Assembly (NCBI GenBank): GCA_035709005.1 | Contig: DASTFB010000008.1 | Span: 83,856-147,855 of the forward strand | Origin: Candidatus Methylomirabilota bacterium | GTDB lineage: Bacteria; Methylomirabilota; Methylomirabilia; Rokubacteriales; CSP1-6 | Reading direction: 5' to 3' | Length of the DNA stretch: 64,000 bases | Shown: piece by piece, positions 56,952 through 64,000 of the stretch | Layout: every line of letters begins with the position of its first letter | Numbering within the stretch: the first letter of the stretch is position 1 | The notes under the pieces: model-generated | Told to the model about the DNA's origin: nothing | The model's database searches: none | What the model saw: the letters and a program-made list of their open reading frames with translations, nothing else | Program-made: the position numbers and the translations under genes

Positions 56952-58094
56952 ATGCGCTACGTTAGAATTTCGGCCGATTGCCACATCGACCTCTGCTGGC
57001 TGCCTCCCGATCTGTTCACGTCGAGCTCCACGGCCCGGCTGCGGGACCGCATGCCGTACGTCACCGACGGACCCAAGGGGCCGGTGTGGGTCACCAGACA
57101 GGGCGCCAACCTGGGCCTGATGAACGGCATGGGCTCGGCGGGCCGGGAGTACGTGCCGGGGCAGATCCATCGCTCCGATCGCATGGCCTCCACCGGGCTC
57201 TACGAGGACGGCAAGCGGGGGATCCGTCGCCTCACCGATCCCGAGCTGCGGCTCCTCGATCAAGAGCGCGACGGCGTCCAGGCCGAGGTGCTGTACGGCA
57301 TCCTCGGCACGACCCGGCGCCTGAACGACCCCGAGGCCGCCGTGGAGGTCATGCGGATCTACAACGAGTGGCTGGCCGACTTCTGCGAGAGCCACCCCGA
57401 CCGCTACGCCGGACTGGCCTGCATTCCCAATCACCCGGTGGAGGCCGCCGTGGACGAGATCAGGCGGGTGATGAAGCGGGGCGGCATCCGGGGCCTGGAG
57501 ATCGCCAATCAGCACGACATCGTGCCGCTGTGGGATCCCCAGTGGGCCCCCGTCTGGCAGGTGGCCCACGAGTCCCGGCTGCCCCTGCACTTCCACACCG
57601 TGGGCGGCCAGCGGGTGGATTTCGACAAGCTCCCGGGCTTGCTGCCCAAGGTGACCCGCGCCGTGCACCTGACCACCTTCCAGATGCACATGGCCTCGAT
57701 CCTGAGCTCGCTGATCTTCGGCGGGGTGCTGGAGCGCTACCCCGATCTGAAGATCGTCATCGGGGAGAGCGGCATCGGCTGGATCCCCTACGTGCTGGAG
57801 CGCATGGACGCGGAGTGGGAAGATCAGTTCAAGATGCTCTCGCTCACCATGCCGCCCAGCCACTACTGGCGGCGCCAGTGCCGAGCGACCTACCAGACCG
57901 ACCGCATCGGCATCAAGCTGATCGACGAGCTGGGCCACGACACGGTCATGTGGGGCTCGGATTTCCCCCACCCGGACGGCGTGTGGCCGGATTCCGCCGA
58001 GTTCATCGAGCGCGAGCTGGGCCATCTGCCCGCTGCGGTGCGCCAGAAGATCGTGTGCGACAATGCGGGTAAGCTGTACGGGTTCATCCACTGA
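56952..58094 (+). CDS. Amidohydrolase-2 family (metal-dependent, decarboxylase-like) protein
   Basis: 380 residues from ATG 56952. The family (ACMSD/hydroxybenzoate decarboxylase-like) has S-A-D-C-H-I-D near the N-terminus, a second histidine in L-H-F-H-T-V-G-G, I-G-E-S-G-I-G-W-I and the terminal D-F-P-H-P-D. These proteins use zinc to hydrolyse or decarboxylate small ring acids. The gene is followed after 16 bases by a VOC protein. Confidence 0.85.
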   Translation: MRYVRISADCHIDLCWLPPDLFTSSSTARLRDRMPYVTDGPKGPVWVTRQGANLGLMNGMGSAGREYVPGQIHRSDRMASTGLYEDGKRGIRRLTDPELRLLDQERDGVQAEVLYGILGTTRRLNDPEAAVEVMRIYNEWLADFCESHPDRYAGLACIPNHPVEAAVDEIRRVMKRGGIRGLEIANQHDIVPLWDPQWAPVWQVAHESRLPLHFHTVGGQRVDFDKLPGLLPKVTRAVHLTTFQMHMASILSSLIFGGVLERYPDLKIVIGESGIGWIPYVLERMDAEWEDQFKMLSLTMPPSHYWRRQCRATYQTDRIGIKLIDELGHDTVMWGSDFPHPDGVWPDSAEFIERELGHLPAAVRQKIVCDNAGKLYGFIH

Positions 58095-58110
58095 CCCCCA
58101 GGAGGGTGTC

Positions 58111-58554
58111 ATGCCGAAGATCAAGCACATCGCCATCTCCACCCAGGACGTCGACGCGACCGCCCGGTTCTACATCGAGGTGTTCGGGATGAAGGAGATC
58201 GCCAAGGTCGACAGCCCGGGGGCCACCGGCTACTACCTGAGCGACGGCGACCTCAACCTGGCCATCCTCAACTTCAAGAACGACGCGGTGGCCGGGGCCG
58301 AGCGGGGCAAGGGCTACTCGGGCATCCACCACATCGGCTTCCAGGTCGACAGCCTGGAGGCGATCGCCGAGAAGCTGGCGGAGGCCGGCTCGCGCCGCCG
58401 CGACGACGTCAACGAAGCGCTCGGGGTCGGGCACGGACGCCGCTACGAGGGCAACGTCGAGGTGAAGTACGGAGGCCCCGACGGCGTCATGCTCGACGTG
58501 TCGGAGACCGGCTGGGTAGGGACGCCGACCTTCAGCCCCAAAGTCACGCACTGA
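58111..58554 (+). CDS. VOC-superfamily protein (2), methylmalonyl-CoA-epimerase/glyoxalase-like
   Basis: 147 residues from ATG 58111, with AGGAGG just upstream. It opens K-I-K-H-I-A-I-S-T-Q-D-V-D-A-T-A-R-F-Y and carries G-I-H-H-I-G-F-Q-V-D and G-G-P-D-G-V-M-L-D-V as the second half. Metal ligands are His 5, His in I-H-H-I-G and Asp or Glu near the end. It may act on the amidohydrolase product. Confidence 0.82.
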   Translation: MPKIKHIAISTQDVDATARFYIEVFGMKEIAKVDSPGATGYYLSDGDLNLAILNFKNDAVAGAERGKGYSGIHHIGFQVDSLEAIAEKLAEAGSRRRDDVNEALGVGHGRRYEGNVEVKYGGPDGVMLDVSETGWVGTPTFSPKVTH

Positions 58555-58693
58555 GCGGCTTTGCCCCGCGGGCTCGAGGACGGTGTGCGCGTTCCAGCTG
58601 GAACGTCCCAGCGCCGAACGCGGACGATTCCCGATCCCGGGGCGTCCCCGTCAACGCCTGAGTCCGCGGAGAACGCCGACTAGCTGTCCAGCG

Positions 58694-59206
58694 CTAGCGC
58701 GCCGCCGGCCACGGCTCGTCGAGCCACTCCGGCGCCGGCTCACCGGGCCGGCTCACCGCGAGCTCGGAGTTCTGATCACCGCGCCCGTCGGGAAACCGCT
58801 GCAGCGCACCGGGCATCTCGTAGTAGATCTCCAGCCGGTTTCCGTCGGGGTCGGCGAAGTAGATGCTGCGCTGGTTGATGTGGTCCATGGCCCGCTCGAT
58901 GACGACCCCGTGCTCGAGCAGAGCGCGGTAGGCCTCGCCGAGCGCCTCGTAGCTCGCCACCTGGAAGGCGATGTGGGCGACTCCGACCGGTCGGCTCGGC
59001 CCGCGGCCGTGCTCCGGATTTTCGTGCTGGGCCATGTCCAGGGTGTGGAAGTCCTCTCCCAGCGTCATGAACAGGTCGCCGTGCTGAGGATCTTGCTCCG
59101 ACACGCGAAAGCCGAGGACGTCCCGATAGAAGGCCTTGGACCGCTCGAGGTCCGCCACCCGGAGCTGCACGTGACCGATCTTCTTGAGCCGGATCGTGCT
59201 CCCCAT
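58694..59206 (-). CDS. VOC-superfamily protein (3), extradiol-dioxygenase-like
   Basis: 170 residues from ATG 59206. I-G-H-V-Q-L-R-V-A-D-L-E-R-S-K-A-F-Y, F-H-T-L-D-M-A-Q-H, G-V-A-H-I-A-F-Q-V and D-P-D-G-N-R-L-E-I-Y-Y-E-M-P define a single extradiol-type domain with likely His, His and Glu ligands. A 30-residue C-terminal tail follows. It is divergent from the hydroxyacid dehydrogenase gene. Confidence 0.83.
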   Translation of the reverse strand: MGSTIRLKKIGHVQLRVADLERSKAFYRDVLGFRVSEQDPQHGDLFMTLGEDFHTLDMAQHENPEHGRGPSRPVGVAHIAFQVASYEALGEAYRALLEHGVVIERAMDHINQRSIYFADPDGNRLEIYYEMPGALQRFPDGRGDQNSELAVSRPGEPAPEWLDEPWPAAR

Positions 59207-59320
59207 CGCCGTCCCTCCCGGAGCTAACACTACCCCATCGACTGGCCGAACCCAAGGCCGTCCCGGCTGTGCTAGCATCCGGTCGTTCCGACACGACGCT
59301 CGGGAGGCCCGATTGTCGCC

Positions 59321-60286
59321 ATGACCAAGATCCTGTTCTCGCCCCGACAGCCCGAGGTGATCCTCGACATCGCCCGCTCTCTGACGCCGGCCGGCTACGA
59401 GCTGGTGGTGGTCGATGCCGGCACGCCGGAGTTCTACCAGGCGGCGGCCGACGCCGAATACTACATGGGCCTGGCCCGCTCCATCGGCAACGAGTTCTTC
59501 CGGGCCGCGCCCAAGCTCCGCCTGGTCCAGCTCCTCAGCGCCGGCTACGATCGGGTCGACGTCGAGGCGGCGCGCAAGGCCGGCGTGCCCGTGGCCAACA
59601 ACGGCGGCGCCAACGCCATCGCCGTGTCCGAGCACGCCATCATGCTCATGCTGGCCGTGCTCAAGCGACTGGTTCGCTTCCACAACGACGTCGTCGCCGG
59701 CAAGTGGCGCGTGGGCGATCACGACCAGTCGCGCGTCTTCGAGATGCCCGGCAAGCTGCTGGGGATCGTGGGGCTGGGCAACATCGGCAAGAAGGTGGCC
59801 CGGCGGGCGGCGGCCTTCGACATGCGCATCCAGTACTACGACATCGCGCGGCTCACCGAGGACCAGGAGGACGCCCTGGGGGTCCGCTTCGTCCTCTTCG
59901 AGGAGCTCCTGCGCACCTCCGACGTGGTGACCCTGCACGTGCCGCTGGACGACACCACGCGCAACCTGATGTCCACCCGGCAGCTCGCCATGATGCAGCG
60001 CTCGGCCATCCTCATCAACACGTGCCGCGGCGGGGTGGTGGACGAGGCCGCCCTGTACCGCGCGCTCAAGGAGGGCCAGATCGCCGGGGCCGGGCTCGAC
60101 GTCATGGTGGAGGAGCCGCCACAGGCGAACCACCCGCTGTTCAGCCTGCCCAACGTCACCCTCACGCCGCACTCGGCGGGGCCGACCTGGGAGAACTGGA
60201 CGGCGCGATTCCGCAACGGCTTCGACAACATCCAGCGCGTGGCCAACGGGGGACGGCCGCGCTGGGTGATCCCGGAGCTGGCGTGA
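59321..60286 (+). CDS. D-2-hydroxyacid dehydrogenase
   Basis: 321 residues. NAD fold I-V-G-L-G-N-I-G-K-K-V-A, catalytic Arg in N-T-C-R-G-G-V-V-D-E, Glu in V-E-E-P-P and His in L-T-P-H-S-A-G. It reduces a 2-oxoacid or oxidises a D-2-hydroxyacid. It resembles phosphoglycerate or hydroxypyruvate reductase types without the ACT domain, so a catabolic role is likely. Followed after 19 bases by the CoA-transferase. Confidence 0.9.
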   Translation: MTKILFSPRQPEVILDIARSLTPAGYELVVVDAGTPEFYQAAADAEYYMGLARSIGNEFFRAAPKLRLVQLLSAGYDRVDVEAARKAGVPVANNGGANAIAVSEHAIMLMLAVLKRLVRFHNDVVAGKWRVGDHDQSRVFEMPGKLLGIVGLGNIGKKVARRAAAFDMRIQYYDIARLTEDQEDALGVRFVLFEELLRTSDVVTLHVPLDDTTRNLMSTRQLAMMQRSAILINTCRGGVVDEAALYRALKEGQIAGAGLDVMVEEPPQANHPLFSLPNVTLTPHSAGPTWENWTARFRNGFDNIQRVANGGRPRWVIPELA

Positions 60287-60305
60287 GGCCCGGGGAGGCC
60301 GTCCG

Positions 60306-61514
60306 ATGAGCGAGCGCGCGCTCGCCGGCATGCGCATCCTCGACCTCACCCAGTTCGAGGCCGGCACCACCTGCACCCAGTTCCTGGGCTGGCTGGGGGC
60401 CGACGTCATCAAGATCGAGCCGCCGGGCGGCGAGCAGTCGCGGCGCAACCGGCCCGAGGTGCCGGGCCTGGACGCGATGTTCTTCCTCGTCTTCAACGCG
60501 AACAAGCGCAGCGTCGTCATCGACCTCAAGCGTCCGGAGGGCCGGGCCCTCTTTCTCCGGATGGTCGAGCACGCCGACGTCGTGGTGGAGAACTTCGCGC
60601 CCGGACTCATGGAGCGCCTGGGGCTGGACTACCCGGCGCTCCGCGCGGTCAATTCCGCCATCATCGTCGCGCGCATCAAGGGCTTCGGGCTCTCCGGCCC
60701 CTATCACGAGTACAAGAGCTTCGACATGATCGCCCAGGCCACCGGTGGGGTGATGAGCGTCACCGGGTTCGCCGATCGCGAGCCGGTGCGGTGCGGCGCG
60801 GCCATCGGCGACACCGGCACCGGCGTGCACACCGCAGGCGCCATCATGGCCGCCTACATCCAGCGGCTGCGCACGGGCCAGGGGCAGCTCGTCGAGGTGT
60901 CGATGCAGGAGGTGGTGGCCAACTTCCTGCGCGGACGCTTCGTGGACCACTACCGCGACGGCCGGGGCGCCGAACGGCGCGACAACACGCTGCTCGGCGG
61001 CGTCCCGGGCGGCGTCTATCCGTGCGCGCCGGGCGGGCCCAACACCTACGTCTTCATCTACGTCCAGCCGATCAACCAGGAGATGTGGCGGCAGTTCGCC
61101 ACGGCGATCGGGCGGGAGGATCTGGTCACCGACCCCCGCTGCACCGACGCCCGGACCCGCTGGCAGCACCGCGAGGAGCTGGACGCCATCACCCGGGCCT
61201 GGACGAGCGCGCGGACGAAGCAGGAGGTGATGGAGATCCTCGGCAAGGCCGGCGTCCCGTGCGGCGCCGTGCTGGACACGGCCGAGGTGCTGGACGACCC
61301 GCACCTCAACGCGCGCGGCCAGATCGCCACCATCGATCATCCCACCCGGGGCCGCATTCGCCTGCCCGGCTGTCCGGTGCGCCTGTCCGCCTCGGACGCG
61401 GTGACGACGCCGCCTCCGCTGGCCGGCCAGCACACCGCGGAGGTGCTGGCCGAGGTGCTGGGGCTGTCGAAGGACGACGTGCAGGCCCTCCAGCAGCGCG
61501 GCGTCGTGGGCTGA
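60306..61514 (+). CDS. CaiB/BaiF family CoA-transferase (2)
   Basis: 402 residues. It shows M-R-I-L-D-L-T-Q-F-E-A-G, L-G-A-D-V-I-K-I-E-P-P-G-G-E, N-A-N-K-R-S-V-V-I-D-L-K, V-E-N-F-A-P-G and F-D-M-I-A-Q-A-T-G-G-V-M-S-V-T-G. The A-G-V-P-C-G-A-V-L-D segment near the C-terminus completes the family order. Its acyl partners are unknown. It is translated with the hydroxyacid dehydrogenase and thioesterase, suggesting CoA activation of the same acid. Confidence 0.9.
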   Translation: MSERALAGMRILDLTQFEAGTTCTQFLGWLGADVIKIEPPGGEQSRRNRPEVPGLDAMFFLVFNANKRSVVIDLKRPEGRALFLRMVEHADVVVENFAPGLMERLGLDYPALRAVNSAIIVARIKGFGLSGPYHEYKSFDMIAQATGGVMSVTGFADREPVRCGAAIGDTGTGVHTAGAIMAAYIQRLRTGQGQLVEVSMQEVVANFLRGRFVDHYRDGRGAERRDNTLLGGVPGGVYPCAPGGPNTYVFIYVQPINQEMWRQFATAIGREDLVTDPRCTDARTRWQHREELDAITRAWTSARTKQEVMEILGKAGVPCGAVLDTAEVLDDPHLNARGQIATIDHPTRGRIRLPGCPVRLSASDAVTTPPPLAGQHTAEVLAEVLGLSKDDVQALQQRGVVG

Positions 61515-61520
61515 CGTGCG

Positions 61521-61943
61521 ATGCGGCCGGATGTGGCCCCCCGCACCCACCCGCGGATCGAGGCCCGTCTGTGCGGGCACCCGCTGGAGCTGAGCCCGGG
61601 GCGCGCGCGGGTTTCGCTGGACACGACCCCCGAGATGGCGGCTGACGAGCGGGGCCTCGTCCACGGCGGCTTCACCTTCGGGCTGGCCGACTACGCCGCC
61701 ATGCTGGCCGTCAACGAGCCCACGGTGGTGCTGGCCAGCGCCGAGACGAAGTTCCTCGCCCCCGTGGTGACGGGCGAGCGTCTGGAGGCCGAGGCCCAGG
61801 TGGAGCGCAGCGAGGGCCGGCGGCGCTGGGTCACGGTGGTCGTCCGCCGGGCCGACACCCCGGAGCGAATCCTCGAAGGACAGTTCCTGGCGGTCGTGCC
61901 TGACGGTCACATCCTGGACACGAGGAAGGAGCGCTCACGATGA
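61521..61943 (+). CDS. Hotdog-fold thioesterase (PaaI-like)
   Basis: 140 residues. G-L-V-H-G-G-F-T-F-G-L-A-D-Y-A-A-M-L-A is the catalytic H-G-G region, and A-S-A-E-T-K-F-L-A-P-V the dimer face. Such enzymes release CoA from aryl- or acyl-CoA, here perhaps balancing the neighbouring CoA-transferase. It ends on an ATGA overlap with the LLM oxidoreductase gene. Confidence 0.85.
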   Translation: MRPDVAPRTHPRIEARLCGHPLELSPGRARVSLDTTPEMAADERGLVHGGFTFGLADYAAMLAVNEPTVVLASAETKFLAPVVTGERLEAEAQVERSEGRRRWVTVVVRRADTPERILEGQFLAVVPDGHILDTRKERSR

Positions 61944-62788
61944 ACGTCGGGATCTCCTTGCCGCTGCCCGCCTACCACGTGGATCCCGCCTTCATCGCGC
62001 GCACGGCCGAGGCGCTGGGCTTCGAGTCGCTCTGGTGCGCCGAGCACCCGTTCGTGCCCGTGTACACGACGAGCCGCTTTCCCGGCTCGCCGGATGGCAT
62101 CATCCCCGAGAGCTATGCCCACTTCGTCGATCCGTTCGTCGCCCTGGCCCGGGCCTCCGCCGTCACCCGGCGGATCCAGCTGGGGACCGGCGTCGTGCTC
62201 GTCCCCGAGCGGCACCCGCTGCTGCTGGCCAAGGAAGTCGCCACGCTCGATCTCTTCAGCGGCGGCCGGTTCCTCTTCGGCGTCGGCGCCGGCTGGCTGC
62301 GGGAAGAGACACAGATCATGGGCGGGGACTTCGAGCACCGCTGGACGCAGGTGCGCGAGTCGGTGCTGGCCATGAAGGAGCTGTGGACCAAGACGGAGGC
62401 CGAGTTCCACGGCCGCTACCACAGCTTCCCCCCGGTGAAGTCCTTCCCCAAGCCCGCCCAGAAGCCACACCCGCCGATCATCCTGGGCGGCCTCGCGCCC
62501 AACGTGCTCCAGCGGATCGTGGCCTGGGGCGACGGCTGGCTGCCGAACCGCATCACCCCCGAGCAGGTGCGCGAGAGCCGGGCCACGCTCGATGGCCTCG
62601 CCAAGGATGCCGGCCGCGATCCCTCCCGGATCACCATCTCGGTGTACGGGCAGCCGGCCGACCGCGGCCTCATCCGGCGCTTCCACCAGGCCGGGGCCAC
62701 GCGCGTCATCATCCGCCCGCCCGCGGTCGGCACGGAAGCCGAGATGGGGGCGCAGCTGACGCGGATCGCCGAGGCCGTGCTGAAGTAG
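61940..62788 (+). CDS. LLM-class F420-dependent oxidoreductase
   Basis: 282 residues. Marks: N-V-G-I-S-L-P-L-P-A-Y, W-C-A-E-H-P-F-V-P, G-T-G-V-V-L-V-P-E-R-H-P-L-L-L-A-K, S-G-G-R-F-L-F-G-V-G-A-G-W-L-R-E-E and P-P-I-I-L-G-G. It is about 35 residues shorter than the protein at 11209. It is typical of F420-dependent reductases that modify enoyl or nitro compounds. It is coupled to the thioesterase. Confidence 0.88.
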   Translation: MNVGISLPLPAYHVDPAFIARTAEALGFESLWCAEHPFVPVYTTSRFPGSPDGIIPESYAHFVDPFVALARASAVTRRIQLGTGVVLVPERHPLLLAKEVATLDLFSGGRFLFGVGAGWLREETQIMGGDFEHRWTQVRESVLAMKELWTKTEAEFHGRYHSFPPVKSFPKPAQKPHPPIILGGLAPNVLQRIVAWGDGWLPNRITPEQVRESRATLDGLAKDAGRDPSRITISVYGQPADRGLIRRFHQAGATRVIIRPPAVGTEAEMGAQLTRIAEAVLK

Positions 62789-62869
62789 CGGCCGGCCGGG
62801 CCGCCTTGATCGCTGCGACCGCCGGTGATAATTAGAGGCCTGCCCAGATCACGCCGTAAGGAGCCGGTC

Positions 62870-64000
62870 ATGAGCGAGTTCAAGAGCGAAGTGCGGGACG
62901 GGATGCGGATCGACTGGGACGTGCCCGTCCCCATCGACGACGGCATCGTGTTGCGCGCCGACGTCTACCGGCCGATCCGCGAAGGCAAGTACCCCGTCAT
63001 CCTGTCCTACGGGCCCTACGGCAAGTGGCTGCACTTCGAGGACCTCTACACCGACCAGTGGCGCCGCATGATCGCCGAGCACCCGGACGTCGCGGCGGGC
63101 TCCACCAACAAGTACCAGAACTGGGAAGTCGTGGATCCCGAGAAGTGGGTGCCCGACGGCTACGCCTGCGTGCGCGTGGACTCGCGAGGGGCCGGGCGCT
63201 CCCCCGGATACCTGGACATCTGGTCGGCCCGCGAGGCGCAGGACCTCCACGACTGCGTCGAGTGGGCGGCCCGGCAGCCGTGGTCCACGGGGAAGATCGG
63301 CCTCAACGGCATCTCCTACTACGCCATGAACCAGTGGCAGGTGGCCGCCCTGCAGCCGCCGCACCTCGCCGCCATCTGCATCTGGGAGGGCGCCGCCGAC
63401 TACTACCGGGACCTCTCCCATCACGGCGGCATCCTGTGCACCTTCGGTCGGGCCTGGTTCCCCTCGCAGGTCATCCGCGTCCAGCACGGCCGCGGCACGC
63501 GCGGGTTCCGCTCGCGCATGAACGGCGACTGGGTGGCGGGGCCGCCGACCCTCAGCGAGGAGGAGCTGGGGGCCAAGCGCAGCGACTTCTACGAGGACTG
63601 CCGTCGCAATCCGCTGGCCAGCGCCCCGTACTGGCGCTCCCGGATGCCCGACTGGTCGAAGGTGAAGGTGCCGCTGCTGTCGGCCGCGAACTGGGGCGGC
63701 CAGGGGCTGCATCCTCGTGGCAACTTCGAGGGCTTCGTGCGCGCGGCCGCCAAGCAGAAGTGGCTCGAGGTCCACGGCATCGAGCACTGGACCCACTTCT
63801 ACACCGACTACGGGCGGCTCCTGCAACTCGAGTTCTTCAACCACTTCTTGAAGGGAGAGGACAACGGCTGGGACCGACGTCCCCCCGTCATGCTGAACAT
63901 CAGAAGAGTCGACGGATTCCAGCTCAGAACAGCCCAGGGTTGGCCACTTCCCGACACCCGATGGACCACGATGCACCTGGATCCGGAAGAAGGCCTCATC
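62870..64000 (+). CDS. CocE/NonD family hydrolase, cut by window end
   Basis: 377 residues visible from ATG 62870, open at the right edge. It begins V-P-I-D-D-G-I-V-L-R-A-D-V-Y-R-P and has Y-A-C-V-R-V-D-S-R-G-A-G-R-S-P-G and the nucleophile elbow G-L-N-G-I-S-Y-Y-A-M-N-Q-W. H-G-I-E-H-W-T-H is a plausible site for the catalytic His. Such X-Pro dipeptidyl/acyl esterases cleave cocaine-like esters, beta-lactams or peptides. The C-terminal jelly-roll domain lies outside the window. Confidence 0.88.
   Translation, partial: MSEFKSEVRDGMRIDWDVPVPIDDGIVLRADVYRPIREGKYPVILSYGPYGKWLHFEDLYTDQWRRMIAEHPDVAAGSTNKYQNWEVVDPEKWVPDGYACVRVDSRGAGRSPGYLDIWSAREAQDLHDCVEWAARQPWSTGKIGLNGISYYAMNQWQVAALQPPHLAAICIWEGAADYYRDLSHHGGILCTFGRAWFPSQVIRVQHGRGTRGFRSRMNGDWVAGPPTLSEEELGAKRSDFYEDCRRNPLASAPYWRSRMPDWSKVKVPLLSAANWGGQGLHPRGNFEGFVRAAAKQKWLEVHGIEHWTHFYTDYGRLLQLEFFNHFLKGEDNGWDRRPPVMLNIRRVDGFQLRTAQGWPLPDTRWTTMHLDPEEGLI

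Noticed and set aside
1..64000. tRNA, rRNA, prophage or insertion sequence
   Set aside because: None with convincing signals (cloverleaf arms, rRNA core, transposase, integrase) was seen on either strand.

Overview
The window is 64 kb of very GC-rich, densely packed bacterial chromosome. Genes often share ATGA, GTGA or TTGA stop/start overlaps, and I see no rRNA, tRNA, phage or insertion sequence. The gene content (LLM-class flavin oxidoreductases, CaiB-type CoA-transferases, acyl-CoA dehydrogenase, glycolate oxidase, many VOC proteins and metal-dependent amidohydrolases, L-2-hydroxyglutarate oxidase) suits a soil or subsurface heterotroph such as Candidatus Rokubacteria / Methylomirabilota. 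That placement is inferred from gene content and composition, not from a marker gene.

Region 1 (1-6991): the end of a DinB-family gene and a hypothetical membrane protein, followed by an unusual six-gene cassette. It runs small protein A, a dihydroorotase-like amidohydrolase, a 1008-residue S8 (subtilisin-like) protease with no signal peptide, an ATP-grasp ligase, small protein B and small protein C. A and C share a near-identical helix motif and all three small proteins fit a strand-helix-strand pattern. Two matching TTGACA-N17-TAGAGT promoters drive the two halves. This is the best candidate for an undescribed system.

Region 2 (7007-20257): a giant regulator (sigma54-type AAA+, Fis HTH, degenerate cyclase domain, second NTPase and TPR tail), an LLM oxidoreductase, a HAD hydrolase, a lipoprotein, a mechanosensitive-channel-like protein, a REP-like repeat, a C39-like peptidase, a class III aminotransferase, an alcohol dehydrogenase, an HpcH/citrate-lyase-like enzyme with a MaoC hydratase, and an LhgO-like oxidase.

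Region 3 (20372-33633): a solitary DGQHR/DndB-like protein, MsrB, two alpha/beta hydrolases, a CoA-transferase, GreA, a PpiD-like foldase overlapping a TrmI-like tRNA methyltransferase and an MFS transporter, a VOC protein, the decayed remains of a phosphonate-type ABC transporter, glutaryl-CoA dehydrogenase, a YhhQ transporter and a repeat-preceded lipoprotein.

Region 4 (33626-42148): an HD phosphohydrolase, an HtrA-like protein that has lost its catalytic triad, three dTDP-sugar genes (rfbB, rfbC, rfbA), and a rhodanese-MoeB/ThiF fusion whose conserved cysteine codon is an in-frame TGA with a SECIS-like hairpin, a strong selenoprotein candidate. A cupin, a flavin-split-barrel protein and an intact DegP-type protease follow.

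Region 5 (42188-64000): moaB overlapping glycolate oxidase genes glcF/E/D, a long inverted repeat, a UdgX-type uracil-DNA glycosylase, an orphan AceE-like E1, a stand-alone LigD phosphoesterase domain, a four-gene ABC uptake system, and a catabolic run (amidohydrolase, two VOC proteins, 2-hydroxyacid dehydrogenase, CoA-transferase, thioesterase, LLM oxidoreductase, CocE/NonD hydrolase cut by the window end).
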